Shown: positions 1 through 10,801, numbered from the stretch's first letter. The stretch is 64,000 nt of DNA from Nakamurella multipartita DSM 44233 (GCF_000024365.1 NC_013235.1:3968001-4032000), one strand, 5' to 3'. The notes: generated by a model not told the origin, from the sequence alone. A program made the numbers and translations.

Positions 1-706
1 TGGAACACGAAGCATCGCGACATCGCGCGGCGCGGGCAACGAATCCACCGGACCACCTCCCGCCACAGCATGCGCCGCCGACCCGCCCCAAGGCCGACAA
101 CGCGCCCACGTTCGTGCAGTCAACAAGCGAGGCCTTGTTGGAGTCGATGGTGTCGCGGCGTTCGGCCCGCTTGGCTTCCCGCTGCGCGTCGGTCATCTCG
201 CTCGGGTCGGGACGGCCGGCGCCGCTGCCCCAGCGGGTGTGGTGGCCGTGCTCCCGGAAGTTCTGGCAGACGACGTCGGTGGTCAAGCCCCGGGCAAGCA
301 CCTCAGCGACCGCTCCTCCATCGCTCCGATCCACGTCGTCGTCATGGTCGTCCGGCTCGGGGTCGTCTGGGTCGTCGTCGGCTACGGTCCAGCCGGCGGG
401 CACCTGGTCGGCCGGGAAGTAGTCGACGTCCTCCCGGACGACGACGGCGTGGCCGGGGCAACTGATGTGGTCCTGGTCCTGGATGCGGCGACCGGCCTAG
501 TCGAGTAGGTGTTGCACGTACTCGGTGTGGTCGTGGTGCACTTCGGCCTCCTGCAGCACGGTGATGCCGGCAGCGTCGAGTTCAGCGGCGTAGGCATCGA
601 TCCGGGCCTGCTCGTCGCGGCGGTCTCGCAGCTGCTGGGCGACATGGTCGAATCGGCCGGTCTTAGCCGCCGCGACCAGCGCCTTGACCGCCTCGGTGTC
701 GGACTC
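1..706 (-). pseudogene. ParB-like partition protein, C-terminal fragment with in-frame stop
   Basis: On the minus strand one frame reads as the C-terminal part of the large ParB/RepB/Spo0J-like proteins of actinobacterial plasmids and islands. It contains the stretch TEAVKALVAAAKTGRFDHVA, a charged helix with DRRDEQAR, then CPGH and a VVCQNFREHGH motif. A TAG at 497-499 interrupts the frame, and the same protein-like reading continues on both sides of it. The N-terminal ParB nuclease domain and HTH are absent. Resemblance fades upstream of about 706, near the recombinase gene that starts at 767. I infer a remnant of a plasmid or integrated element. The family call rests on recalled motifs, so confidence is moderate. 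Confidence 0.5.
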
Positions 707-766
707 GATTATGTGGACAACAGCGGGTGGCGGTCGGGTGTCGTACCAGCATGCTGTGGTGCCTGG

Positions 767-1878
767 ATGCGAGTCCAGGTGCATCGACAAGACGGTGTCG
801 TGGCTGCGGTCGCCGTTGTCACGGCCGATGGTCTCGAGGTCGATTGCGCCGCCCGGTTCCTGCGGCACGTCCTTGATTCTGGGTGCAGCCCGAACACCGC
901 GGCCGCCTACGGGTACGACTTGAAGTATCTGTTCGAGTTCCTCGCTGAACGTGGGCTCGATTGGCGGGACTTCCGACCTGCGGTGGCGTTGGAGTTCCTG
1001 GGCTGGCTTCGTCGGCGGCCTTCCCGACGGCCGGCGCAGCGGTTGGGGATCTCGGCGACAGTGCCCGCGGGCCGGCTGTTGGCGCCGGCGACGGTGGCCC
1101 GGGCATTGGCCACCGTGTCGAGCTTCTACGGGTGGGCCGTGATCGCCGAGGAGTTCGCGGGTGAGAACCCGATGCGTCGGCAGTCGGATCTGGCCTCGCT
1201 GATGCACCTGCCCGGCGGCAACCGTTCACGGGTGGAGCGAGCCGGCAACGACCGGTGTCCCGAGAGGTCCGGATCCGGCTGCCGATGCGGCTGCCCCGGC
1301 CGATGAGCGAGGCCGATGTGACCGCCCTGCTCGGCAGCCTGAAGAACCTGCGGGATCTGTCGATGGTGCTGTTGATGCTCGACGGTGGCCTCCGGCCGGG
1401 TGAGGTGCTTGGGTTGCAGCTGACCGACATCGCTTACGGGCGGCGGCGGGTGACCGTGCGCAAACGCGACGACCACCCCCGCGGCGCGCGGGGAAAGTCC
1501 CGCCAGGAACGGGTCGTTGATCTGGCCGAACCGCGCACATTGGACGCGGTCAGCCGATACGTACTCCACGAGCGGCCCCTCGATGCCGACAGCCCGTTCG
1601 TGTTCCTGGTCGGCGGCCGCGGCAGCCGCCGGGACGTGCCGTTGTCGTATGACGCGTTGGTGAGAATGTTCGCCCGCCGGCTCGACGCCCTGGGTCTGCG
1701 GTCACCGGACAAGACACCACACGCGCTGCGGCACACCCATGCCACCGCGATGTGGGAGGCGGGCATGCGAGAGATGGCTCTCCAGGCCCGGTTGGGACAC
1801 GCATCGCCGGAATCGACCCGGGTCTCTGATCACCAGGTCAGGGCCGAATACATCGCCGCGCTGGGCATGGACCGATGA
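767..1878 (+). pseudogene. Tyrosine recombinase (Tn554 TnpA-like), frameshifted and lacking catalytic Tyr
   Basis: This is a phage-integrase-family recombinase in two frames. The N-terminal SAM-like core-binding domain reads from an ATG at 767 (CSPNTAAAYGYDLKYLFEFL). Around 1250 the frame is lost, and the catalytic domain continues in another frame (readable from 1255) to 1878. Catalytic motifs include DGGLRPGEVLGLQL with Arg I, then HALRHTHATAMWEAG (HxxR) and LGHASPEST. Family members normally read something like STRIYTRVSD at the active-site Tyr; here the text is STRVSD, as if four codons between two Thr-Arg repeats were lost, removing the nucleophile. The gene overlaps the next recombinase by ATGA at 1875-1878. 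The enzyme should be inactive on two counts. Confidence 0.75.
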
Positions 1879-3973
1879 GTTCGCCGTCGATCGCTGCGCT
1901 CACTGTTGAACCACCCGGAACCGGACGGTGGCGGATTCATGCCCGGATCGAGGACTACCGGTCCTGGGTGCGCGAGTACATCCCGCACGAGGCCGTCCGG
2001 TGGGAGCGGATACGCGCCTACCGGCGATTCACCGAGACCTGGCCCGACCTGGAGGAATGGTTCACCGCACCGCTACCGGTCCGACTGGGATTCACCGGCG
2101 GGGAGCTCCGGCCGACGGGTCGCACCGAGATGCACCGGGCGAACGGCTACCTGATCTACCTGTCGCTCGTCGGTGGCGTGGGATTGGATTTCGACCTCCT
2201 GTTGGGCCGCAAGTACACCCGCCCCTTCAGCGTTCCCGGCGGCGGGAACGGCCTGGGCGTCGACCTGGCCATGTTCGACCGCTGGGTGGCCAGGATGGTC
2301 GAGCTCGGATACCCGCAAGCGGGGGCCCGCGGATACCTGATGTGGGCGCTCGGCCGGCTGGTCCTGCACCGGGGAGACCCGGACCTGACCGCGATCACCG
2401 CAGATGACCTGTTCGCGTTGGGGAACGCGGTCCGCGACTTCGGCGCCCGACCGGACTACCAGCAATTGCGCCGCGCCCTGTTCACGGTTAGCGGAGCAGC
2501 GGACACCGGTCACACCGGTGACCAGTTCATCCGCACGCACCTGGCGAAGCTGCACGCCGCCCACGTGCTGCTGTTCAACGAGGGCCAGGTGGGCCAGGCC
2601 CCGCAGGTCGGCACCCGTCAGCGGATCGGCTGGGCGGACCGGCTGCTCCCGGAACCATGCCCGCCGGCGATCCGCGCCGTCGTCGAGCGCTATCTACGGC
2701 TGCGGTTGGAAGCCAAGTTCGACCGGCCCCAGACCGTCCGGTTGACCCGAGAAGGGCTCCGCCGCCTGGTCAACTGGCTCGCCAAGGTGCACCCGGAGAT
2801 CACCAACCTGCGCCAGCTGGATCGGTCGCTGATCGAGGACTACCTGCAATGGTTGCCGGGCTGCCTCAGTCAACAGACCGGGCAACCGCTCACTCCGAGC
2901 ACCGTCGCGTCGGCGATCAGTGCGGTCGGGGCGTTCTGCCGGGACACCGCGGTCTGGGGCTGGACCGACGTCCCCGGCCGACCGCTGGTCACGACCCGAG
3001 ACACTCCGAAACAACCCAAACCACTACCCAGGTTCCTCCCTGCGGACGAACTGGCGGCGATCATGACCGCCATCGATGCCCTGGCCGATCCCGCGCAGCG
3101 CGCCGCCCTGCTGTTGCTGCGGTGGTCAGGGGCCCGGCGTGACGAGATCCGCCGGCTCACCTGGGACTGCCTGGACCACGACCTCCACGGCAACCCGCGG
3201 CTGCGGATCCCGGTCGGCAAGTCCTACACGGAAAGGATCGTCCCACTGCATCCGGACGCCGCAGCGGCGTTGCGCGGCGCGATCACCGCGGCGAAAGCAC
3301 AGAACGCGATCGCCCGGCACGATCAGCACGCCAGCCGCGCGGTCAACTACGTGTTCATGCGCCACGGGAAGCTCCTGTCCAAGACAACCCTGTTCGACGA
3401 CGCGTTCCGCACGGTGTGTGGCGCCGCCGGTCTGCTCGACGCGCACGGCGTCCCCAAGGTCAGCGCGCACCGGTTCCGGCACACCCTGGGCACCCAGCTC
3501 GCCGAGGGCGGCGCCCGGATCCAAACGATCATGGCAATCCTCGGGCACCGCAGCGCTGAGATGTCCCTCGTGTATTCGCGGATCTCTGACCCGGAGATTC
3601 GCCGGCAATACGAAACCGCGCTCGCCGGCGGCGGCCGGATAGCCGGCCCTGCGGCCGACGCGCTGCTCCACGACAAGCTCGACTACCAGGCAGTTCACTG
3701 GTTGCAGACCAACTTCCTCAAGACCGAACTCGAACTGGGGCACTGTCTCGGCTGCCCGCCGAAGGGCCCTGCGAATGCGATCTCGTGCTGACCTGCCCGA
3801 AGTTCCTGACCAGCACCGAGTACGTCCCCCGGCTACAGGCCCGGATGGTCCGCGAGGACGAATTGATCGCCGACGCAGAACACCGAGGCTGGGAACGTGA
3901 AGCAGAACGGCACCGCTGCACCCAACAACGCATCGCGGCGTTGCTCAAGGACCTGTCCCTCGGCACGGAATGA
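1875..3973 (+). pseudogene. Large tyrosine recombinase (Tn554 TnpB-like), C-terminal frameshift
   Basis: This is a long integrase-family protein, uninterrupted for 638 codons to 3791. Catalytic motifs are intact: Arg I in RWSGARRDEIRRLTWDC, HRFRHTLGTQLAEGG, and LGHRSAEMSLVYSRISD with the nucleophilic Tyr. The usual Cys-rich tail is shifted. After GHC at about 3743, the expected continuation (RLPAEGPCECDLVLTCPKFL and a helical end to 3973) lies in the +1 frame, so one base appears to be missing. Length and the ATGA overlap with the preceding recombinase resemble TnpA/TnpB of Tn554-type transposons. No TnpC-like gene is visible afterwards. Loss of the Zn-like tail may or may not abolish activity. 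Confidence 0.75.
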
Positions 3974-4007
3974 ACCGGCCGAACCGCGAACCAGCTGCGC
4001 GACACGA

Positions 4008-4262
4008 TCAAGAGTCCGGCTCGATGGCGATCTCGTGGAGCATCGCGACCACCGCCGTTGACGGATCCACCAACTCCATCCGACCACCACCGTCGACGAT
4101 GCGCTGCCGCACGTCGAGCAGCACGTCCAGCCCGGCTCGGTCGATCAGCGTCACGCCGTTCAAGTCGAGCATCACCCACATCGGGCCACTGTCCGAGCCG
4201 ATGGCCTGGGCAAACCGGAACTCCATGACGCGGACATCTGTCGCCGTCACCGATCCGGCCAC
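4008..4262 (-). CDS. STAS-domain protein (anti-sigma-factor antagonist-like), probably 5' truncated
   Basis: This encodes 84 residues of a STAS fold: GSVTATDVRVMEFRFAQAI, then MWVMLDLNGVTLIDRAGLDV and a C-terminal helix (LLDVRQRIVDGGGRMELV). The conserved Asp-Arg-Ala-Gly segment stands where SpoIIAA-type proteins carry the phosphorylatable Ser/Thr loop (D-S/T-x-G), so that residue appears to be replaced. The first beta strand is short or absent. The only available start is a GTG at 4260-4262, exactly where homology to soxA begins on the other strand. I infer that rearrangement removed the real 5' end. The fragment may not be expressed. Confidence 0.55.
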   Translation of the reverse strand: MAGSVTATDVRVMEFRFAQAIGSDSGPMWVMLDLNGVTLIDRAGLDVLLDVRQRIVDGGGRMELVDPSTAVVAMLHEIAIEPDS

Positions 4263-6616
4263 CAGCCGCCAACCCCGACGTCCAGGTCCTTTCCCGGACC
4301 AACGCGTTCGGGGTGTACGACGACGGCGCGGTCCGCGCCGTGCAGCGCCGCACCGACCACCTCGACCGGGCCCCGGCCGGCGTCGCCCGGCACCGGGTCT
4401 GGCGGATCCGGGCCCGCCAGATCATTCTCGCCACCGGCGCCCACGAACGTCCGATCGTCTTCGCCGACAACGACCGCCCCGGCATCCTGCTGGCCGGCGC
4501 CGCCCGCAGCTACCTGCACCGCTACGGGGTGCTCGTGGGCCACCGGGTCGTCGTGTTCACCACCAACGACAGCGCCTACGCCGCCGCCGCCGACCTCGCC
4601 GACGCCGGCGTCCAGGTCGCCGCCGTCGTCGACACCCGCCCGCAGTCCCCCGACGTCGCGACCGGCATGTGCCGGGACCGGGGCATCCCGGTGCGAACCG
4701 GCAGCGTCGTCAGCGGCACCGACGGCACCGACCGGGTCACCGCCGTGCACATCACGTCGGCCACCGGCGACGGCACGGACGAGGTGGTGCAGTGCGACGC
4801 GCTGCTCGTCTCCGGCGGCTGGAACCCCGCCGCGCAGCTGTTCAGTCATTCCGGCGGGAAGCTGCGCTACTCCGCCGAGCTCGGCGCGTTCCTGCCCGCG
4901 TCGTCCCTGCCCGCGGTCCGGGTCGCCGGCGCCGCGGCCGGCGACCTGGATTTCGACGGCTGCGTGGCCGGCGGCCGGGACGCCGCCACCGCGGCGTTGC
5001 TCGCGCTCGGCATGGCCGCCGGACCGGCCGCGGACCTGCCGCGCAGCTCCGCCCTGCCGGGCGAGAACCCGCCCGCCGTCCTGTGGTCCGTGCCGGCCCC
5101 CGCCGACGCCCCCGGCCGGGTGCCGGCCGTCGCCGGCGCCCGGGTCCCCGACGACACCCGGTTCGTGGACCTGCAACGGGACGCCACCGTCGCCGACGTC
5201 CTGCGCGCGACCGGCGCGGGACTGCGCTCGGTGGAGCACGTCAAGCGGTACACCACCATCGGCACCGCCCACGACCAGGGCAAGACCTCCGGCGTCCTCG
5301 CCTCCGGGATCATCGCCGACGCCCTCGGCGTCGACATCGCCGACCTGGGCACCACCACCTTCCGTCCCCCGTACGCGCCGGTGCTGTTCGCCGCCCTCGC
5401 CGGCCGGGACCGGGGAGACCTGTTCGACCCGATCCGGACCACCGCCATCCACCCGTGGCACGTCGAGAACGGCGCCGAGTTCGAGGATGTCGGGCAGTGG
5501 AAACGACCCTGGTACTTCCCCCGCGGCGGTGAGGACATGTCCGCCGCGGTGCGCCGGGAATGCCGCGCGGCCCGCACCGGGGTCGCCATCATGGACGGTT
5601 CCACCCTGGGCAAGATCGACGTGCAGGGACCGGACGCCGGATGGTTCCTGGACATGCTCTACACGAACCTGATGAGCTCGCTGAAGGTCGGTTTCATCCG
5701 GTACGGCGTGATGTGCGGACCCGACGGCATGGTCATCGACGACGGCACCGTCATCCGGGTCGCCCAGGACCGCTTCCTGGTCACCACCACCACCGGCAAC
5801 GCCGCGAAGATCCTGGATTGGATGCAGGAATGGCTGCAAACCGAATGGCCGCAGCGCAAGGTCACCGCGACGTCGGTGACCGAGCACTGGGTCACCATCC
5901 CGCTGGTCGGCCCCCGCTCCCGGGATGTGCTCGCCGCGGTCACCACCGACCTGGATGTGTCCAATGACGCGTTCGGGTTCATGACCTGGCGGGACACCAG
6001 CATCGCCGGGGCGCCGGTGCGGGTCTGCCGGATCAGCTTCTCCGGCGAGCTGGCCTACGAGGTCAACGTCCGCGCGTGGGAGGGTTTGGAGGTCTGGCAG
6101 GCCCTGATCGCCGCCGGTGAACCGTTCGGCATCACCCCCTACGGCACCGAGACGATGCACGTGCTGCGCGCCGAAAAGGGTTTCCCCATCATCGGTCAGG
6201 AAACCGACGGCACCGTCACCCCGCAGGACCTCGGCATGTCGTGGGCCGTGTCCAAGAAGAAGGTCGACTTCCTGGGCAAACGGTCCTTCGCCCGGCCGGA
6301 GAACCAACGGGCCGACCGCAAACAACTGATCGGCATCCTGCCCGACGACCCCACGATCGTGTTGCCGGAGGGCAGCCAGATCGTGGAGACCGCAACCCTC
6401 ACCGTCCCGGTGACCACCCCGGTGCCGATGCTCGGGCACGTCACCTCCAGCTACCACAGCGAGGCGCTGGGCCGCGGGTTCGCGCTCGCCATGATCCGCG
6501 CCGGCCGGGACCGCATCGGGCAGCACCTGCACGCCTACGCCGGGGCCGACCTCATCCCGGTCACCGTGACCGAATCCGTGCTCTACGACAAGGAAGGTGC
6601 CCGCCGTGACGGCTGA
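4263..6616 (+). pseudogene. soxA: Sarcosine oxidase alpha subunit, 5' truncated
   Basis: Heterotetrameric sarcosine oxidase oxidises sarcosine to glycine and passes the methyl group to tetrahydrofolate; SoxA is its large subunit. Recognisable homology begins at about 4263 (AANPDVQVLSRTNAFGVYDD), with no start codon of its own, and continues to 6616. It keeps part of the dinucleotide-binding region (QIILATGAHERPIVFADNDR) and the complete C-terminal aminomethyltransferase-like domain (about 5460-6600). Family members are about 950 residues, so roughly 170 N-terminal residues are missing, including the ferredoxin-like segment and first Rossmann glycine motif. soxB, soxD and glyA, usual upstream neighbours, are absent. 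An internal GTG at 4313 could start a shortened protein, but holoenzyme function is unlikely. Confidence 0.85.
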
Positions 6617-7244
6617 CCTGAGCATCCGACCCGGCCCCAGTATCCGACGCAGTCCCCTGCGCGACTGGGCGAGCACCCTGACCGAGCTGGCCCCGGCGGT
6701 CACCCTCACCGAACGGCCCTACCTCACCCACACCACGGTCTGGGTCGACCCGACCTCCGATGCCGGGCAGGCCATCTCCACCGGCCTGGGTGTCCCGTTC
6801 CCCGCCGCCGGCGCCTTCACCCAGGGCCGCACCCGGTTCGGCGACGTGCAGGTGCTGTGGATGGGCCCGGCCGAGTTCCTGATCATCAGCCCGGACGGCA
6901 CCGACATCGACGTCCAGGTCGCCATCGATTCCTGGCTCGGCGGCCGGTGGGCCGCGGTCGTCGACGTGTCCGCGCAACGCACGATCGTCACCCTGTCCGG
7001 CCGGCACGCCCGGGACGTGCTCGCCCACGGCTGCTCGGCCGACCTGCACCCGCGGATCGCCCCCACCGGCACGTGCATCGCCACCCTGCTGGCGCAGACC
7101 GGGATCGTCCTGCAGGTGCTGGACGCCGAGGCCGGCGACTTCCAGCTGCTGGTCCGGTCCTCCTTCGCCGGGTACTTCGCGGCGTGGGTCGCCGACGCCG
7201 CCGCCGAGTACGCCGACCCGGTTCAGCTCGCGGAATCGCTGTGA
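6606..7244 (+). CDS. soxG: Sarcosine oxidase gamma subunit
   Basis: SoxG is the small gamma subunit of heterotetrameric sarcosine oxidase and resembles the GcvT/aminomethyltransferase fold. Typical segments are VQVLWMGPAEFLIISPDG and WAAVVDVSAQRTIVTLSG, with a C-terminal LLVRSSFAGYFAAW. Two GTG codons are possible, at 6597 and 6606. An AAGGAA sequence about ten bases upstream favours 6606, giving 212 residues. The gene overlaps the end of soxA and shares GTGA with the following serine deaminase. It looks intact, but without soxB, soxD and full soxA nearby it probably has no complex to join. Confidence 0.9.
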   Translation: MTADLSIRPGPSIRRSPLRDWASTLTELAPAVTLTERPYLTHTTVWVDPTSDAGQAISTGLGVPFPAAGAFTQGRTRFGDVQVLWMGPAEFLIISPDGTDIDVQVAIDSWLGGRWAAVVDVSAQRTIVTLSGRHARDVLAHGCSADLHPRIAPTGTCIATLLAQTGIVLQVLDAEAGDFQLLVRSSFAGYFAAWVADAAAEYADPVQLAESL

Positions 7245-8644
7245 CCATCAGCGTGTTCGACCTGTTCAAGATCGGTATCGGGCCGTCCAGCTCACACACC
7301 GTCGGGCCGATGAAGGCCGCCGGCATGTTCGTGCAGGAGCTGACCGACACCGGGACCGCGGCCGCGGTGGCCGGGCTGCGGGTCGAGCTGTTCGGCTCGC
7401 TCGGCGCGACCGGGCACGGCCACGGCAGCGTCGGCGCGGTCGTCCTCGGGCTGCTCGGCCACGCGCCGGACCAGGTCGACCCGGCCGCCGTGCAGGGCGA
7501 GATCCAGGCCGTCCGGGAGACCGGGAAGCTGGAGCTGCCCGGCGGCCGGCCGATCCGGTTCTCGGTGGACGAGGACATCGTGCTGCACCGCCGCAAACGG
7601 TTGGACTTCCACACCAACGGCATGCGATTCCACGCCGTGGACGATGCCGGCCGCACGGTGGGCCGGCGCGAGTACTTCTCGGTCGGTGGCGGGTTCGTCC
7701 TCGGCGAGGATGAGATCGGTGCCGCCGCCGTCGTGGTCGACCCCACCCCGGTGCCCTACCCGTTCCGGACCGGGGCGCAGCTGCTCGCCCACGTCACCGC
7801 GACCGGGCTGCCGATCAGCGCCATCGTGCTCGCCAACGAGAACGCCCGGCGGCCCGAACAGGACACCCGGGAAGGACTGTTGCGGATCTGGCAGGTCATG
7901 CAGGACTGCGTGACCCGCGGCTGCCGGACCGGCGGGGTGCTACCCGGCGGACTCAAGGTCCGCCGCCGCGCCGAAGCGCTGCACCAGCAGCTGCTGTCCG
8001 GCCAGAACCACGCCGACCCGCTGCGGGCGATGGAATGGATCACCCTGTGGGCCCTGGCGGTCAACGAGGAGAACGCCGCGGGCGGCCGGGTCGTCACCGC
8101 GCCGACGAACGGGGCCGCCGGAATCATCCCCGCCGTGCTGCACTACTACACCCGGTTCGTGCCCGGCGCCGATGACGACGGGGTGATCCGGTTCCTGCTG
8201 ACCGCCGCCGCGATCGGAATCCTGTTCAAGGAGGGCGCATCCATCTCCGGGGCCGAGGTCGGCTGCCAGGGCGAGGTCGGATCGGCCTGCGCCATGGCCT
8301 CGGCCGGGCTGGCCGAGGTCCTCGGCGGCACCCCGCAGCAGGTCGAGAACGCCGCCGAGATCGGCATCGAGCACAACCTCGGGCTGACCTGCGACCCTGT
8401 CGGCGGACTGGTCCAGATCCCCTGCATCGAACGGAACGCGGTCGCCTCCGTCAAGGCCATCACCGCAGCCCGGATGTCCATTGCCGGCGACGGTCAGCAC
8501 CACGTATCGCTGGACAAGGCGATCAAGACCATGCGGGAGACGGGCGCCGACATGAGCGTCAAGTACAAGGAAACCGCCCGTGGCGGCTTGGCCCTCAACG
8601 TCATCGCCCCGAGCCCCGTCACCCTGAACATCGTCGAATGCTGA
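7241..8644 (+). CDS. sdaA: L-serine ammonia-lyase, single-chain
   Basis: This enzyme deaminates L-serine to pyruvate and ammonia using a [4Fe-4S] cluster. The protein has 467 residues, with the alpha and beta domains fused. The N-terminus carries [20 protein letters not shown]. The C-terminal domain has [35 protein letters not shown] and [18 protein letters not shown], which hold the conserved cysteines. The GTG start lies inside the soxG stop (GTGA), so the two are translationally coupled. In sarcosine/glycine-betaine catabolic operons it channels serine, made from glycine and a one-carbon unit, to pyruvate. Confidence 0.93.
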   Translation: MTISVFDLFKIGIGPSSSHTVGPMKAAGMFVQELTDTGTAAAVAGLRVELFGSLGATGHGHGSVGAVVLGLLGHAPDQVDPAAVQGEIQAVRETGKLELPGGRPIRFSVDEDIVLHRRKRLDFHTNGMRFHAVDDAGRTVGRREYFSVGGGFVLGEDEIGAAAVVVDPTPVPYPFRTGAQLLAHVTATGLPISAIVLANENARRPEQDTREGLLRIWQVMQDCVTRGCRTGGVLPGGLKVRRRAEALHQQLLSGQNHADPLRAMEWITLWALAVNEENAAGGRVVTAPTNGAAGIIPAVLHYYTRFVPGADDDGVIRFLLTAAAIGILFKEGASISGAEVGCQGEVGSACAMASAGLAEVLGGTPQQVENAAEIGIEHNLGLTCDPVGGLVQIPCIERNAVASVKAITAARMSIAGDGQHHVSLDKAIKTMRETGADMSVKYKETARGGLALNVIAPSPVTLNIVEC

Positions 8645-8651
8645 GACCGCC

Positions 8652-9506
8652 ATGACCGGATCCTTCGTGCTCACCTTGAGCTGCCCGGAACAACCGGGCA
8701 TCGTGCACGCCGTCACCACCGTGCTGAACGACCACGGCTGCGACATCACCGAACACCAACAGTTCGACGACCCGATGAACGGCAAACTCTTCCTGCGCAC
8801 CGCCTTCACCGCGCCGGCCGGCGGCTGCGTCGCGGACGCCCTGCGCACCGGGTTCGCCTCGATCGCCGACGCCTTCGCCATGACCTGGCAGCTGCACGAC
8901 GCCACCCACCGCACCCGCATCCTGATCATGGCGTCCAAATTCGACCACTGCCTGACCGACCTGCTCTACCGGTGGCGCACCGGATCCCTCGGCGGCCAGG
9001 TCGCCGCGGTCGTGTCCAACCACCAAGACCTGGCCCACCTCGCCGACACCGCCCGCGTGCCGTTCGTGCACATCCCGGTCACCGCCGACAGCAAACCCGC
9101 CGCCGAACACCACCTGCTGCAGGTGATCGACCAGCAGGACATCGACCTGGTCGTGCTGGCCCGCTACATGCAGGTGCTGTCCGACCCACTGTGCCGAACC
9201 CTGCACGGCCGGGCGATCAACATCCACCACTCGTTCCTGCCCAGCTTCACCGGCGCCAAGCCCTACCACCAGGCCTACGAACGGGGCGTCAAGTACGTCG
9301 GCGCCACCGCGCATTACGTCACCGCCGAACTCGACGAAGGACCGATCATCGAGCAGGAGCTCACCCGCGTCGACCACCGCCGCGCTCCCGAGGACCTGAT
9401 CGCCGTCGGCCGGGACGCCGAACGACTCGCCCTCGCCCGGGCGGTCACCTGGCACTGCCAACACCGCATCCTGCTCAACGGCAACCGCACCATCGTGTTC
9501 AACTGA
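8652..9506 (+). CDS. purU: Formyltetrahydrofolate deformylase
   Basis: PurU hydrolyses 10-formyl-THF to formate and THF and so recycles folate. The 284-residue protein has an N-terminal ACT domain (FVLTLSCPEQPGIVHAVTTV) and a formyltransferase-like catalytic domain with INIHHSFLPSFTGAKPYHQA and YVTAELDEGPIIEQ. It starts seven bases after sdaA, so it is in the same operon. Its presence is typical of sarcosine/glycine-betaine operons, where demethylation loads THF with one-carbon units that must be discharged. Confidence 0.93.
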   Translation: MTGSFVLTLSCPEQPGIVHAVTTVLNDHGCDITEHQQFDDPMNGKLFLRTAFTAPAGGCVADALRTGFASIADAFAMTWQLHDATHRTRILIMASKFDHCLTDLLYRWRTGSLGGQVAAVVSNHQDLAHLADTARVPFVHIPVTADSKPAAEHHLLQVIDQQDIDLVVLARYMQVLSDPLCRTLHGRAINIHHSFLPSFTGAKPYHQAYERGVKYVGATAHYVTAELDEGPIIEQELTRVDHRRAPEDLIAVGRDAERLALARAVTWHCQHRILLNGNRTIVFN

Positions 9507-9610
9507 TCGTCCGCCCGGGCCACCCGGAATCACCCGACCGCCGCAGCTCGATCACCAGGGATCCCGGACCCACACCGGTGGCACGCCGCCCGACCACCAG
9601 GGAGATCCGC

Positions 9611-10801
9611 ATGAGGAGCACAGAGCTCGGCCGGCGCGGCCCCGGACACCGGGAAGGCGCACGGCTGAACATGGACGTGCTGCCCGGCCCAGCACCCACA
9701 CGAACCCACCGCACAACCAGGTCCGACCCTCGGATCGAACCGGACCCAACGGCCGGATCCGCACCGCCCCGATCAACGGCCATGGCCTACTTCGACGGCC
9801 TGCTGGCCACCGACCTGATCGAGACCGCCGACCTGACCCTCGACCCCGGCGTGCTCGACCGTGGCGGGTGGTGGGCCGTGCTGATCACCTTCGAGGGCGC
9901 GATGACCGGCTACCGATTCCGCACGGTGACCCGAACATCCCTCCCGTCGCCCAGGACCGCGTGGACCGGGCCGACGCCAGGACGCTGGCGCACGTCGCTG
10001 AACCGCGGCGCCTATCAGGCCGGCGTCCGTCGCATCCACCGGCTCATCGAGGCCGGTGAGGTCTACCAGGTCAACCTCTGCCGGATGCTGTCCGCTCCCC
10101 TGGCCGACCAGGCCGACCCCATCGCCCTGGCGCACCGGCTGGCCCGCGGCAACCCCGCCCCCTACCAGGGAATGCTCCGCCTGGGTGACGGACCGCGATC
10201 GGACTGGGTGGTGACCGCCTCCCCGGAACTGTTCCTGTCCCGCCACGGTAACCTGCTCACCTCCTCGCCGATCAAGGGCACCACCGGACCCGGAGAGCCG
10301 TTCCTGGACAAGGACTACCCGGAGAACGTCATGATCACCGACCTGGTCCGCAACGACCTCGGCCGGATCAGCCGGCCAGGAACGGTCAGGGTCACCGAAC
10401 TCCTGCAACGACAGGAACATCCAGGGCTGGCCCACCTGGTCTCCACCGTCCAGGCACGCATCCTCCCCACCACCGGCTGGGGTGACATCCTGGCCGCCAC
10501 CCTGCCCCCCGGATCCGTCACCGGCGCGCCGAAACTCAGCGCCCAGCAGATCATCTCAGAACTGGAACCCATCCCACGCGGTCCGTACTGCGGCGCCATC
10601 GGGTACGTCGACGCCGACACCGGCCACGCACAACTCGCGGGCGGCATCCGCACCTTCTTCACCCGCCACGACGCGCACGGGCGCCGCAGCCTGCACTTCG
10701 GCACCGGCGCCGGCATCACCTACGCATCGGACCCGGCCGCCGAGTGGGCCGAAACCGAACTGAAGGCCGCCCGGCTCATCGCACTGACCGACCAAAGGTG
10801 A
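9611..10801 (+). CDS. pabB: Chorismate-binding enzyme, aminodeoxychorismate synthase component I-like
   Basis: The protein is a chorismate-binding (TrpE/PabB) enzyme expected to aminate chorismate to 4-amino-4-deoxychorismate for folate synthesis. Key segments are IEAGEVYQVNLCRMLSAPL, SPELFLSRHGNLLTSSPIKG, NVMITDLVRNDLGRI, LPPGSVTGAPKLSAQQII and GPYCGAIGYVD, with a C-terminal FGTGAGITYASDP. The ATG at 9611 follows AGGGAG with six bases between, the best ribosome site available. Sequence before residue 57 is low-complexity, and an internal ATG at 9782 is where homology really begins. The N-terminal half is shorter than in most PabB proteins. No amidotransferase subunit is adjacent. It supports the one-carbon theme of the preceding operon. 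Confidence 0.85.
   Translation: MRSTELGRRGPGHREGARLNMDVLPGPAPTRTHRTTRSDPRIEPDPTAGSAPPRSTAMAYFDGLLATDLIETADLTLDPGVLDRGGWWAVLITFEGAMTGYRFRTVTRTSLPSPRTAWTGPTPGRWRTSLNRGAYQAGVRRIHRLIEAGEVYQVNLCRMLSAPLADQADPIALAHRLARGNPAPYQGMLRLGDGPRSDWVVTASPELFLSRHGNLLTSSPIKGTTGPGEPFLDKDYPENVMITDLVRNDLGRISRPGTVRVTELLQRQEHPGLAHLVSTVQARILPTTGWGDILAATLPPGSVTGAPKLSAQQIISELEPIPRGPYCGAIGYVDADTGHAQLAGGIRTFFTRHDAHGRRSLHFGTGAGITYASDPAAEWAETELKAARLIALTDQR

Larger units (their letters stand above)
767..3973 (+). mobile_element. Remnant of a Tn554-type transposon (two coupled tyrosine recombinases)
   Basis: Two coupled tyrosine recombinases of unequal size, the hallmark of Tn554-like elements, are flanked by broken genes: a ParB fragment to the left and a truncated STAS gene abutting a truncated soxA to the right. 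I could not define element ends or a target duplication, so these limits are only those of the recombinase genes. Confidence 0.55.

Noticed and set aside
4247-6709. 820-codon open frame on the minus strand
   Set aside because: It is antisense to soxA/soxG, rich in Gly/Val/Asp/Arg with no family motif; a codon-bias shadow of GC-rich genes.
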